A stretch of 5,667 nucleotides of DNA from Acidimicrobiales bacterium. GTDB lineage: Bacteria; Actinomycetota; Acidimicrobiia; Acidimicrobiales; RAAP-2. How positions within the stretch are numbered: position 1 is the first letter of the stretch; every line of letters starts with the position of its first letter. Position numbers and translations under genes: made by a program. This document shows positions 1 to 5,667 of this stretch, piece by piece. The notes beneath the pieces were generated by a model, which worked only from the letters and a program-made list of their open reading frames with translations, had not been told where the DNA came from and made no database searches. The stretch covers positions 1 through 5,667 of the forward strand of contig JADGOF010000169.1 in assembly GCA_017883105.1 (NCBI GenBank). Reading direction: 5' to 3'.

Positions 1-47
1 CCTCCAGCCCCTCCATAGGCCCCAGTGGCCATTCGCCCCAGGGCCGA

Positions 48-386
48 TCAGGACCGGTTGGCGTGGTCGATGCAGAACCGGGCGGCCGGCATCGCCTCGA
101 GGCGGGCCGACTGGATGGCCACGCCGCACATTTCGCACCGTCCGTAGGTGCCGCCTTCAAGCCGGCCCAGGGCGAGGGCCACCTCGTCGAGTGACTCCTG
201 CAACTGTCCGGCCAGCACCTCGGCCTCGCCCCGCTCGGCCGTCACCTGACTGGAGTCGGCGAAGTTGGGGTCGTAGTCAAGGCCGCCACCCTCTCCGAAC
301 CCGAGCTCGGACAGTTCGGACCGGAGTTGATGCTGCTCGATCTCGAGCAGTTGGCGGTAGTCGATGGGGGGGGCGTCGCTCGGCAC
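48..386 (-). CDS. TraR/DksA-type zinc-finger protein
   Basis: This is a 112-residue protein of the TraR/DksA family, whose studied members bind the RNA polymerase secondary channel and modulate initiation; whether this short actinobacterial type does so is not established. A charged helical region (about 10-28) and a second helix (about 47-76) fit a short coiled-coil hairpin, with the conserved DPNFADSSQVTAERGE (39-54) between them and into the second. The zinc site follows RLEGGTYGRC: C84-x2-C87-x17-C105-x2-H108, with RLEAMPAARFC in the standard place. The fourth ligand is His instead of the canonical Cys. The acidic DxxDxA tip motif of E. coli DksA is not present. I chose GTG 386 on its Shine-Dalgarno; ATG 440 would add 18 residues and overlap xerD by 44 bases. 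Codons 5-7 sit in a run of eight C. The gene starts ten bases after the xerD stop, so it is probably co-transcribed. Confidence 0.85.
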   Translation of the reverse strand: MPSDAPPIDYRQLLEIEQHQLRSELSELGFGEGGGLDYDPNFADSSQVTAERGEAEVLAGQLQESLDEVALALGRLEGGTYGRCEMCGVAIQSARLEAMPAARFCIDHANRS

Positions 387-394
387 GAGGAGGA

Positions 395-398
395 TCCT
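395..398 (-). promoter_or_regulatory. ribosome binding site fixing the start of the zinc-finger gene
   Basis: The minus strand reads AGGA at 398-395, eight bases before GTG 386, and it shares two bases with the xerD stop codon TAG (397-399). The alternative in-frame ATG at 440 is preceded by AACCTCCT, which cannot pair with the 16S rRNA tail. This favours the GTG as start and suggests reinitiation after xerD. Confidence 0.55.
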
Positions 399-1329
399 AC
401 TTGGCCTGGACCCCTCCGGCCCGCGGATGGGCCTGTTCATAGGAGGTTCGAAGGTGGTCCTGGCTCAGCTTGGTGTAGATCTGGGTGGTGGCGATGGAGA
501 CGTGGCCCAGCACCTCCTGGACCACTCGGATGTCCGCCCCGTGGGCCAGCATGTGACTGGCACAGGAGTGCCGGAGCACGTGGGGGCTGACCACCGCCCC
601 GAGCCCGGCCCGTTGGGCATGACCTTTGACGACGGCCCACGCCCCCTGCCGGCTGAGCCGGGTCCCGCGGGTGTTGAGGAATACCGCTTCGGCATCGCTC
701 CGGCGGGCCCACTGTGCAGGAACCATGTGGGGGCGCCCCTGGGGCGAGAGCCACCGGTCGAGAGAGAAACGGGCCGGCCCACCCAGGGGTACCAGCCGCT
801 CCTTCGCCCCCTTGCCGAACACCCGGAGCAGCCCGTCGTCCCCTTGGAGGTCGATCAGGGACAGCCCCACCACCTCGGAGATACGCGCCCCCGTCCCGTA
901 GAGCAGTTCGAGGAGGGCCCGGTCACGGAGGTCGGCCGGTTCGGAGCCTCCGGCCGCATCGAGCAGCTGGAGGACCTGCTGTTCGTCGAGCGCCTTGGGG
1001 AGCCGTCGTGGGAGCCGCGGCGACCGCAGGTCGGAGGTCGGGTCAGCGTTGATGGCACCCTCACCCAACAGGAACCGGTAGAGGCCCCGGATGGCGGTGG
1101 TCGATCGGGCTATGGAGGCCGGGTTCCGGCCTGACGCGCGCCGTTCGGCCAGGTACTGCTCGATGCCTTCGGTCTCGGCGGACATCGGATCGATGCCGGC
1201 CTGCCGGGCCCAGCGCTCCCACCCGGCGATGTCCTGCCGGTAGGCGGTCAGGGTATTGCGTGACCTGCCCTTTTCCACCGCCAGCCACGAGAGGTACTCC
1301 TCGGCCCCGGTGGACAACGGCTCACCCAT
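397..1329 (-). CDS. xerD: site-specific tyrosine recombinase XerD
   Basis: XerD, together with XerC, recombines dif sites to resolve chromosome dimers before cell division. The protein has 310 residues (E. coli XerD has 298). An N-terminal SAM-like core-binding domain (about 8-95) begins EEYLSWLAVEKGRSRNTLTAY. The catalytic domain (about 110-295) contains every active-site residue: R149 in GTGARISE, K173 in FGKGAKER, H250 and R253 in SPHVLRHS, H276 in LGHVSIATTQIYT, and the nucleophile Y285. The C-terminal AHPRA tail is typical of XerC/XerD. I chose ATG 1329 because GGTGAG lies seven bases upstream; GTG 1341, overlapping the NUDIX stop, would add four residues. XerD rather than XerC is inferred from the position after pyrG and NUDIX, as in Mycobacterium (Rv1701). 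No signs of an integrase from a mobile element, such as attachment repeats or phage genes, are nearby. Confidence 0.93.
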   Translation of the reverse strand: MGEPLSTGAEEYLSWLAVEKGRSRNTLTAYRQDIAGWERWARQAGIDPMSAETEGIEQYLAERRASGRNPASIARSTTAIRGLYRFLLGEGAINADPTSDLRSPRLPRRLPKALDEQQVLQLLDAAGGSEPADLRDRALLELLYGTGARISEVVGLSLIDLQGDDGLLRVFGKGAKERLVPLGGPARFSLDRWLSPQGRPHMVPAQWARRSDAEAVFLNTRGTRLSRQGAWAVVKGHAQRAGLGAVVSPHVLRHSCASHMLAHGADIRVVQEVLGHVSIATTQIYTKLSQDHLRTSYEQAHPRAGGVQAK

Positions 1330-1336
1330 GTCGGGG

Positions 1337-1342
1337 CTCACC
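1337..1342 (-). promoter_or_regulatory. ribosome binding site for xerD overlapping the NUDIX stop
   Basis: The minus strand reads GGTGAG, seven bases before the ATG at 1329. It matches the GGTGA part of the extended anti-Shine-Dalgarno complement and contains the NUDIX stop codon TGA (1338-1340). The same bases include a GTG at 1341 that overlaps the stop as GTGA and could itself be the xerD start. Confidence 0.5.
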
Positions 1343-1943
1343 GGTCCGATGCCAAGCGCCGGCGGGCCAGTCCGACCCCGAGGATGGTGGACGCATCGAT
1401 GATCGCCCCGCCGTCCACCAGATCGTCGAACCGGGACAGGGGGATCTCCTCCACCGACATGTAGTGCTCTTCGGTCCCGTGCCGGTCGAGCGGCACCGGT
1501 GACAGGCCGGTGGCCAGGTAGATGCTGGCGAACTCGTCGCAGAACCCGGGGGTGATCACGCACCGGGTGAGTAGGCTCAACTCCCCTGCCGCGTATCCCA
1601 CCTCCTCGGCCAACTCCCGCCGGGCGGTGACTTCGGACGGCTCTCCCTCCACGTCGCAAGTGCCGGCCGGAATCTCCAGGATCCACTGGTTGATGGCCGG
1701 ACGGAACTGACGGGCCAGCACGACCGCATCGTCGTCGGTGACGGCCACCACGGCCACTGCTCCGGGATGGCGCACGACGTCCCGCTGGAAGGGCACCCCG
1801 CCCGGATCGACAAAGGTGGCCCGGACCACCGAGATGAACCAGCCCCGGTGGACGGTCTCCTCGCCGGTCGGTCGGAACTGGGGCAGGTGTTCGGGCCCAT
1901 CGGTGGGCCGGTTACCGACCCCTGCGGGATCAGCCGACGGCAC
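1338..1943 (-). CDS. NUDIX hydrolase, probable ADP-ribose pyrophosphatase
   Basis: This is a 201-residue NUDIX hydrolase, probably cleaving ADP-ribose to AMP and ribose 5-phosphate. The catalytic box spans G94 to Y117, with the core RELAEEVGY (109-117) supplying the metal-binding glutamates E113 and E114. There is one extra residue between G94 and E101 compared with the textbook GX5E spacing; I recall the same spacing in actinobacterial relatives. P132 lies 15 residues after the box, the position reported as diagnostic of the ADP-ribose class, within ITPGFCDE. Upstream, ERD-like QRDVVRHPGAVAVVAV (53-68) and LEIPAG (89-94) are also characteristic. The start is GTG at 1943, preceded directly by an in-frame stop; it has no clear Shine-Dalgarno and lies within the end of pyrG, so translation probably depends on coupling. 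The first 30 or so residues look unconserved. Mycobacterial pyrG is followed by an equivalent gene (Rv1700). Substrate is inferred, not shown. Confidence 0.9.
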   Translation of the reverse strand: MPSADPAGVGNRPTDGPEHLPQFRPTGEETVHRGWFISVVRATFVDPGGVPFQRDVVRHPGAVAVVAVTDDDAVVLARQFRPAINQWILEIPAGTCDVEGEPSEVTARRELAEEVGYAAGELSLLTRCVITPGFCDEFASIYLATGLSPVPLDRHGTEEHYMSVEEIPLSRFDDLVDGGAIIDASTILGVGLARRRLASDR

Positions 1944-3609
1944 CGATGTCGATCAGACGGGGGTCTCGTCCCTCGGCACGGGCCAGGGCGGCCCCCACCA
2001 ATTCGCGAAAGAGCGGGTGGGGCTGGTCGGGCCGGCTCTTGAACTCGGGATGGGCCTGGGTGCCCACCCAGAAGGGGTGGTCGGGCAGCTCGATGAACTC
2101 GACCAGGCGTCCGTCGGGCGACAGTCCTGAGCACACCAGGCCGACCTCCTCCAGTCGGGAGCGGTAGCGCGAGTTCACTTCGTAGCGGTGACGGTGGCGC
2201 TCGTAGACGACCTCGGCGCCGTAGGCGTCGGCCACGACGGATCCGAGGGTGAGACAGGCCGGGTAGGCGCCGAGCCGCATGGTCCCGCCCTTGTCGACCA
2301 CATCGTTCTGCTCGTCCATCAGGTCGATCACCGGATGGCGGGTGGTGGCGTCGAACTCGCGCGAGTTGGCTCCCTCCAGACCGGCCAGCGACCGGGCCAC
2401 TTCGATGATCATCACCTGGAGGCCGAGGCAGAGGCCGAGCAGCGGCAGTTCGTGTTCACGGGCGTACCGGGCGGCGGCGATCTTGCCCTCGACCCCCCGT
2501 TCCCCGAATCCGCCGGGGATGACCAGTCCGTCGAAGCGTTTCAATCCGTCGTGCTCCAGGAGGTCGGGAACGGTGGCCGCCTGCACCCACTCGATCTTCA
2601 CCTTGGCGCCGTGGTGGAAGCCGGCGTGGCGCAGCGACTCGACCACCGAGAGATAGGCGTCGGGAAGATCGACGTACTTGCCGATGATGCCGATGGTGAC
2701 CGGCCGGGTGGCGGCGTCGACCTGGTTGACCAGGCGCTCCCACCCGGTGAGATCGATCGGGTGGGACGCGGCATCGATGTCGAGCTCCGACAGGATGTAG
2801 CTGTCCATGCCCTCCTCGTGGAGGACCAAGGGGATCTGGTAGATGCTGTCGGCATCGACGGCTGACACCACCGCTTCGATGGGGACGTCGCACTGCAGCG
2901 AGATCTTGCTCTTGAGGTCGTCGGAGATCATGCGGTCCGACCGGCACACGATCACGTTGGGCTGGATGCCCCGGCTGCGCAGCTCGGTGACCGAGTGTTG
3001 GGTCGGCTTGGTCTTCTGTTCGCCGGTCGGGCCGAGGTACGGCACGAGGGTGAGGTGGACGTAGCAGACGTTCTCCCGGCCGACATCCCGCCGGAACTGG
3101 CGGATGGCTTCGATGAACGGGACGATCTCGATGTCGCCGACCGTGCCGCCGATCTCCACGATGACCACATCCACTTCGTCGGTGCCGAGGCCCCGGATGC
3201 GGGTCTTGATCTCGTCGGTCACATGGGGGATGACCTGCACGGTCTTGCCCAGGTAGTCGCCGCGCCGCTCCTTGGCGATGACCGACGAGTAGATCCGACC
3301 GGTGGTGGCGTTGGAATGCTTGCCCAGGTTCTCATCGATGAACCGCTCGTAGTGGCCGAGGTCGAGGTCGGTCTCGCCGCCATCCTCGGTGACGAAGACT
3401 TCGCCGTGCTCGAAGGGGTTCATCGTGCCGGGATCGACGTTGATGTAGGGATCGAGCTTGCACATGGTGACCCGCAGCCCACGGCATTTGAGGAGACGAC
3501 CGAGCGAGGAGGCGGTGAGCCCCTTGCCGAGCGACGAGGACACGCCGCCGGTGAAAAAGATGTACTTCGTCCCGCTCTCCCTCACGGGCGGGCCATCCAC
3601 GTCGAGCAC
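1930..3609 (-). CDS. pyrG: CTP synthase (glutamine-hydrolysing)
   Basis: CTP synthase makes CTP from UTP, ATP and glutamine, the last step of de novo pyrimidine nucleotide synthesis. The protein has 559 residues; E. coli PyrG has 545. The N-terminal amidoligase domain (about 14-285) has the ATP-binding loop GGVSSSLGKG (21-30) and the conserved stretches KLDPYINVDPGTMNPFEHGE (51-70), EDGGETDLDLGHYERF (75-90) and EIGGTVGDIE (152-161). The C-terminal class I glutaminase domain (about 305-545) has the oxyanion-hole segment PGGFGERG (365-372), nucleophile C393 in GLCLGLQ, and H520 and E522 in QAHPEF, completing the triad. The start is taken as GTG at 3609, the earliest in frame and positioned for leaderless translation. 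GTG at 3600 (with AGGTG upstream) or 3585 would only shorten the variable tail before TKYIFFTGG. The stop overlaps the start of the NUDIX gene by 14 bases, implying translational coupling. Confidence 0.98.
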   Translation of the reverse strand: MLDVDGPPVRESGTKYIFFTGGVSSSLGKGLTASSLGRLLKCRGLRVTMCKLDPYINVDPGTMNPFEHGEVFVTEDGGETDLDLGHYERFIDENLGKHSNATTGRIYSSVIAKERRGDYLGKTVQVIPHVTDEIKTRIRGLGTDEVDVVIVEIGGTVGDIEIVPFIEAIRQFRRDVGRENVCYVHLTLVPYLGPTGEQKTKPTQHSVTELRSRGIQPNVIVCRSDRMISDDLKSKISLQCDVPIEAVVSAVDADSIYQIPLVLHEEGMDSYILSELDIDAASHPIDLTGWERLVNQVDAATRPVTIGIIGKYVDLPDAYLSVVESLRHAGFHHGAKVKIEWVQAATVPDLLEHDGLKRFDGLVIPGGFGERGVEGKIAAARYAREHELPLLGLCLGLQVMIIEVARSLAGLEGANSREFDATTRHPVIDLMDEQNDVVDKGGTMRLGAYPACLTLGSVVADAYGAEVVYERHRHRYEVNSRYRSRLEEVGLVCSGLSPDGRLVEFIELPDHPFWVGTQAHPEFKSRPDQPHPLFRELVGAALARAEGRDPRLIDIGAVG

Positions 3610-3615
3610 CTGATG

Positions 3616-3621
3616 AGGCTA
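3616..3621 (-). promoter_or_regulatory. candidate -10 element for a leaderless pyrG transcript
   Basis: The minus strand reads TAGCCT here, a match to the actinobacterial -10 consensus TAnnnT. Exactly six bases (CATCAG, 3610-3615) separate it from the GTG start of pyrG at 3609. Initiation at the usual distance would therefore begin on or next to the start codon, giving a leaderless mRNA. This fits the lack of a Shine-Dalgarno sequence before that GTG. No TTGACA-like -35 box is seen at 16-18 bases upstream, which is not unusual for actinobacterial promoters. A single hexamer can match by chance, so this is an inference from position and spacing. Confidence 0.4.
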
Positions 3622-3630
3622 GCGGAACCG

Positions 3631-3655
3631 ACTGGTGGAACGTGCGGACCCCAGT
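3631..3655 (-). promoter_or_regulatory. imperfect inverted repeat (stem-loop) in the recN-pyrG gap
   Basis: The arms ACTGG (3631-3635) and CCAGT (3651-3655) are perfect complements. Two further GG/CC pairs (3637-3638 with 3649-3650) follow after a one-base bulge, leaving a ten-base loop. The element lies in the only intergenic space of the window, just upstream of the candidate pyrG -10 hexamer. No T-run follows it on the minus strand, so it is not a typical intrinsic terminator for recN. It could be a weak attenuating hairpin, a dyad operator or chance. Confidence 0.25.
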
Positions 3656-3670
3656 TGATTCCCGGGTTGC

Positions 3671-5341
3671 TCACCGGCGCGGCCGGTCGGACGGGACGGC
3701 ATCGAGGAGCTCTCGTGCGTGGCTCTGGGCCGACGCGCTGTCGGGGCTGCCCGACAGCATGCGGCTCAACTCGACCACCCGGCCGTCGTGGTCGAGGGCG
3801 GTCACTTCGGATCGGGTGCGACCACCGCGTTCGATCTTCCGTACCTCGATCTGGTGATCGGCCTGGGCGGCGACCTGGGCGAGGTGGGTGACCACCAGGA
3901 CCTGGGATCCCCGGCCCAGGTCGGACAGCGCCGCACCGACCGCCGCGGCCGCGGCACCACCCACCCCGGCGTCGACCTCGTCGAAGACCATCACCCCCGG
4001 TGCGTCGGTCAGGGCCAGTCGTACCGCCAGCATGGTCCGGGCCAGCTCTCCGCCGGATGCGGCCTTGGCCAGGGGCTGGAGCGGCTCACCGGGATTGGCC
4101 CCCAACAGGAACGTCACCTGGTCGGCCGACCGCGCTCCGTCCACGTCCACCGAGAAGCGGGCGGCAGGCATGGCCAGTCGGTGCAGCGTCGATTCGATCT
4201 CGCCGGCCAGCCGGGGCGCGGCTTCCCGACGGGCGGCGGCCACCACCGCCTCGGCATCTCCGAGGCCGCCGCGGGCCGCCGCGATCTCTCCGTCGAGGAT
4301 GCCCGCCCGCTCCTCGTCGAGTGCGAGCGCGGCCAGTCGCTCCCGCCCGGTAGTACCGAAGGCCAGGACCTCGGTGAGGGTGGCTCCGTACTTGCGTTCG
4401 AGCTGGTGGAAGAGCTGCCGGCGCCTGCGTATCTCCTCCAGTCGTTCCGGATCGTCCTCCCAGGTCTCGACCACCGTCCGGAGGTCGGTCACCAGGTCGG
4501 ACAGGTCGGCCATGGCGGAACGGACCCGGGCGTCGAGGGTGGCCAGTGGACCTCGACCGTTCAGCGCGCCGGAGGCCTCGGCCAGGCGGTCGAGGGCACT
4601 GGTGTCGTCGGATCCGGAGAGCGCCGCCAGGGCGGCTGCCGCTGCCTGCCGGTGGGCCGCCGCCGCAGCGAGCCGGTCCTCTTCGAGCTCGAGACGCTCA
4701 TCCTCATCGCCGTCTTCGATGGCCGCGCCGTCAATCTCGTCGAGTTGGTACCGGAGCATCTCCACCTCCCGGGCCCGTTGCCGGGCGTCACCGCCCAGCG
4801 CGGCGGACTCCTCGGTGAGTTGCCGCAGCCGACGGCGCGCCGCCTCGAGCGCGGAGAGGTCGATCTCCCCATAGGTGTCGAGGGCGGCCCGCTGGGCCTG
4901 GGAGTGGATCAGTGAGCGGTGTTGGTGCTGGCCGTGGAGCTCGAGGAGCCCCCCGGCAAGTTCGGACAGGGCTGCGATGGCTGCCATCCGTCCGTCGATC
5001 CAGGCTTTGGACCGGCCTTCACGGAACACCGACCTGGCCAGCACCACCTCGGTTCCCCCGCTGTCTGAAGGCGTTCCGTTCGTCGTGGCCTTTCCAAGCC
5101 GCCCGGGAGGGGCCGCATCCGATTCGACGAAACGCCCCTCGACCATGGCCTCTGTGGCGCCGGCCCTGACCATCGACGGATCGCCTCGGCCACCCAGCAG
5201 GAGGCCCAGCGCCTCCACGAGGAGGGTCTTCCCTGCGCCGGTCTCGCCGGTGAGGGCGGTCATCCCCGGGGCCAGGGTGATGGTCACGTCATCGATGACA
5301 CCGAGATCGCGGACCCGGAGCTCGACCAGGATGGGACCCAC
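3671..5341 (-). CDS. recN: DNA repair protein RecN
   Basis: RecN is an SMC-like ATPase that acts early in recombinational repair of double-strand breaks. The protein has 556 residues, close to the family norm of about 550-590. The N-terminal half-site carries the Walker A motif GETGAGKT (32-39) and a Q-loop region LHGQHQH (135-141). A long charged, alanine-rich segment (about 160-385) fits the coiled-coil arms. The C-terminal half has the ABC signature ASGGELART (428-436), Walker B VMVFDEVDAGV (450-460, with D454 and E455) and the switch histidine H486 in VTHLAQ. The C-terminal segment LSGSPDSASAQSHARELL (529-546) is also typical. A loop at about 73-97 is rich in Gly, Pro, Ser and Thr and looks variable. 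The start is GTG at 5341: the sequence from VELRVRDLGVIDDV is family-standard, and an AGGGGG at 5351-5356, overlapping the nadK stop, lies nine bases upstream. No truncation or frameshift is seen. Confidence 0.97.
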   Translation of the reverse strand: MGPILVELRVRDLGVIDDVTITLAPGMTALTGETGAGKTLLVEALGLLLGGRGDPSMVRAGATEAMVEGRFVESDAAPPGRLGKATTNGTPSDSGGTEVVLARSVFREGRSKAWIDGRMAAIAALSELAGGLLELHGQHQHRSLIHSQAQRAALDTYGEIDLSALEAARRRLRQLTEESAALGGDARQRAREVEMLRYQLDEIDGAAIEDGDEDERLELEEDRLAAAAAHRQAAAAALAALSGSDDTSALDRLAEASGALNGRGPLATLDARVRSAMADLSDLVTDLRTVVETWEDDPERLEEIRRRRQLFHQLERKYGATLTEVLAFGTTGRERLAALALDEERAGILDGEIAAARGGLGDAEAVVAAARREAAPRLAGEIESTLHRLAMPAARFSVDVDGARSADQVTFLLGANPGEPLQPLAKAASGGELARTMLAVRLALTDAPGVMVFDEVDAGVGGAAAAAVGAALSDLGRGSQVLVVTHLAQVAAQADHQIEVRKIERGGRTRSEVTALDHDGRVVELSRMLSGSPDSASAQSHARELLDAVPSDRPRR

Positions 5342-5354
5342 TGCGCCCGGCCCC

Positions 5355-5667
5355 CTACCGGTCGGCCAGATGGAACTTCGCCCGCAGGATGGCGTGGAAG
5401 TCCCTGGAACCGAAGGTCACTAGTCGAGCGGGTTGGTCGCCTTCCCGGCACTCCACTACGGAGCCGGGTTCGAGCGTGGAGACGGTGATGCCGTCGACGA
5501 CCAGCACCGCCGGGCGGGGTTGGAGGACCTCCAGGCGCAACCGCTCGGACGGATCGAGGACGAGGGGCCGGTCGAAGAGCATGTGGGGCGAGACCGGGGT
5601 GAGCACAATGGCCCGCAGGTGCGGCGAGAGCACCGGACCACGGGCGGACAGGTTGTAGGCGGTCGAC
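5355..5667 (-). CDS. nadK: NAD kinase, C-terminal part (5' end outside window)
   Basis: NAD kinase phosphorylates NAD+ at the 2'-hydroxyl of its adenosine ribose to make NADP+, in the cytosol. Only the last 103 codons are present; the reading frame stays open to the window edge, so the true start lies beyond it. The visible part opens with STAYNLSARGP, the family's conserved segment that contacts the nucleotide. It continues with SPHMLFDRPLVL, matching the typical S-x-H-x-L-x-x-RPLV block, and then the beta-rich C-terminal domain ending FHLADR. A GTG at 5633 could look like a start for a 92-residue protein, but it lies inside the conserved fold and is not a real start. The catalytic GGDGT motif would be upstream and cannot be checked. 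The stop is 13 bases before recN on the same strand, so the two are probably co-transcribed. In actinobacteria nadK usually sits between tlyA and recN. Confidence 0.95.
   Translation of the reverse strand, partial: STAYNLSARGPVLSPHLRAIVLTPVSPHMLFDRPLVLDPSERLRLEVLQPRPAVLVVDGITVSTLEPGSVVECREGDQPARLVTFGSRDFHAILRAKFHLADR

Noticed and set aside
1..47. Possible start of a next minus-strand gene at ATG 32 or ATG 16.
   Set aside because: Only about ten codons (MATGAYGGAG from ATG 32) are visible, with at best a weak GGGG upstream. A gene such as lspA would fit the neighbourhood, but nothing in these bases identifies it.
364..1134. Plus-strand open frame of 256 codons opposite xerD.
   Set aside because: It mirrors xerD codon bias, has no recognisable motif, and the opposite strand encodes an intact recombinase.
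397..1329. XerD considered as the integrase of a mobile element.
   Set aside because: It sits in a conserved housekeeping block, with no flanking direct repeats, tRNA gene, excisionase or phage genes in view.
1330..1686. Possible 119-residue N-terminal extension of XerD in the same open frame.
   Set aside because: The stretch lies inside the NUDIX coding region, is Arg/Gly-rich without domain features, and XerD homology begins right after ATG 1329.
2188..2865. Plus-strand open frames of 225 codons here and 298 codons at 2995-3891, opposite pyrG.
   Set aside because: They are rich in Val, Gly, Asp and His in the manner of antisense shadows, and PyrG on the other strand is complete and conserved throughout.
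3656..3670. Possible intrinsic terminator just after recN.
   Set aside because: Neither this stretch nor the adjacent stem-loop is followed by a T-run on the minus strand, and pyrG follows at once.
3719..4915. Plus-strand open frame of 398 codons opposite recN, and a second of 328 codons at 3888-4874.
   Set aside because: Both lie wholly opposite a recN with intact motifs. The translations are low-complexity (Gly/Arg/His-rich or Ser/Arg/Ala-rich), as expected from the antisense frames of GC-rich coding DNA, with no recognisable domain.

Overview
The window is GC-rich bacterial DNA with all six genes on the minus strand. They are packed so tightly that most stops and starts touch or overlap. 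Read 5' to 3' on the minus strand (high to low coordinates), the order is: the 3' end of NAD kinase (nadK), recN, pyrG (CTP synthase), a NUDIX ADP-ribose pyrophosphatase-like gene, xerD, and a small TraR/DksA-type zinc-finger gene. This core order (nadK, recN, pyrG, NUDIX, xerD) matches the conserved actinobacterial block known from Mycobacterium. High GC, frequent GTG starts and a likely leaderless transcript also fit Actinomycetota. A deep-branching, Acidimicrobiia-like member is plausible, but that finer placement is my inference.

Layout: 5355-5667 holds the last 103 codons of nadK. After a 13-base gap comes recN (3671-5341). The only real intergenic space is 61 bases (3610-3670). It contains an imperfect stem-loop and a TAnnnT -10-like hexamer placed exactly six bases before the GTG start of pyrG, suggesting an internal promoter giving a leaderless pyrG mRNA. 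pyrG (1930-3609) overlaps the NUDIX gene (1338-1943) by 14 bases. xerD (397-1329) starts eight bases after the NUDIX stop, or at a GTG overlapping it. The zinc-finger gene (48-386) starts ten bases after the xerD stop, with a Shine-Dalgarno sequence that overlaps that stop. Bases 1-47 lie downstream and may hold the first codons of a further gene that cannot be identified.

The genes are housekeeping: NADP synthesis (NadK), double-strand break repair (RecN), CTP synthesis (PyrG), hydrolysis of ADP-ribose or related nucleotides (NUDIX), chromosome dimer resolution (XerD), and probably a transcription-associated zinc-finger protein. All catalytic motifs I could check are intact. I found no mobile element, CRISPR array, RNA gene or defence system, and no credible undescribed system. 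The points most worth checking are the candidate leaderless pyrG promoter, the Cys3His zinc site and C8 tract of the small zinc-finger gene, and the absence of the two genes that separate recN from pyrG in mycobacteria.
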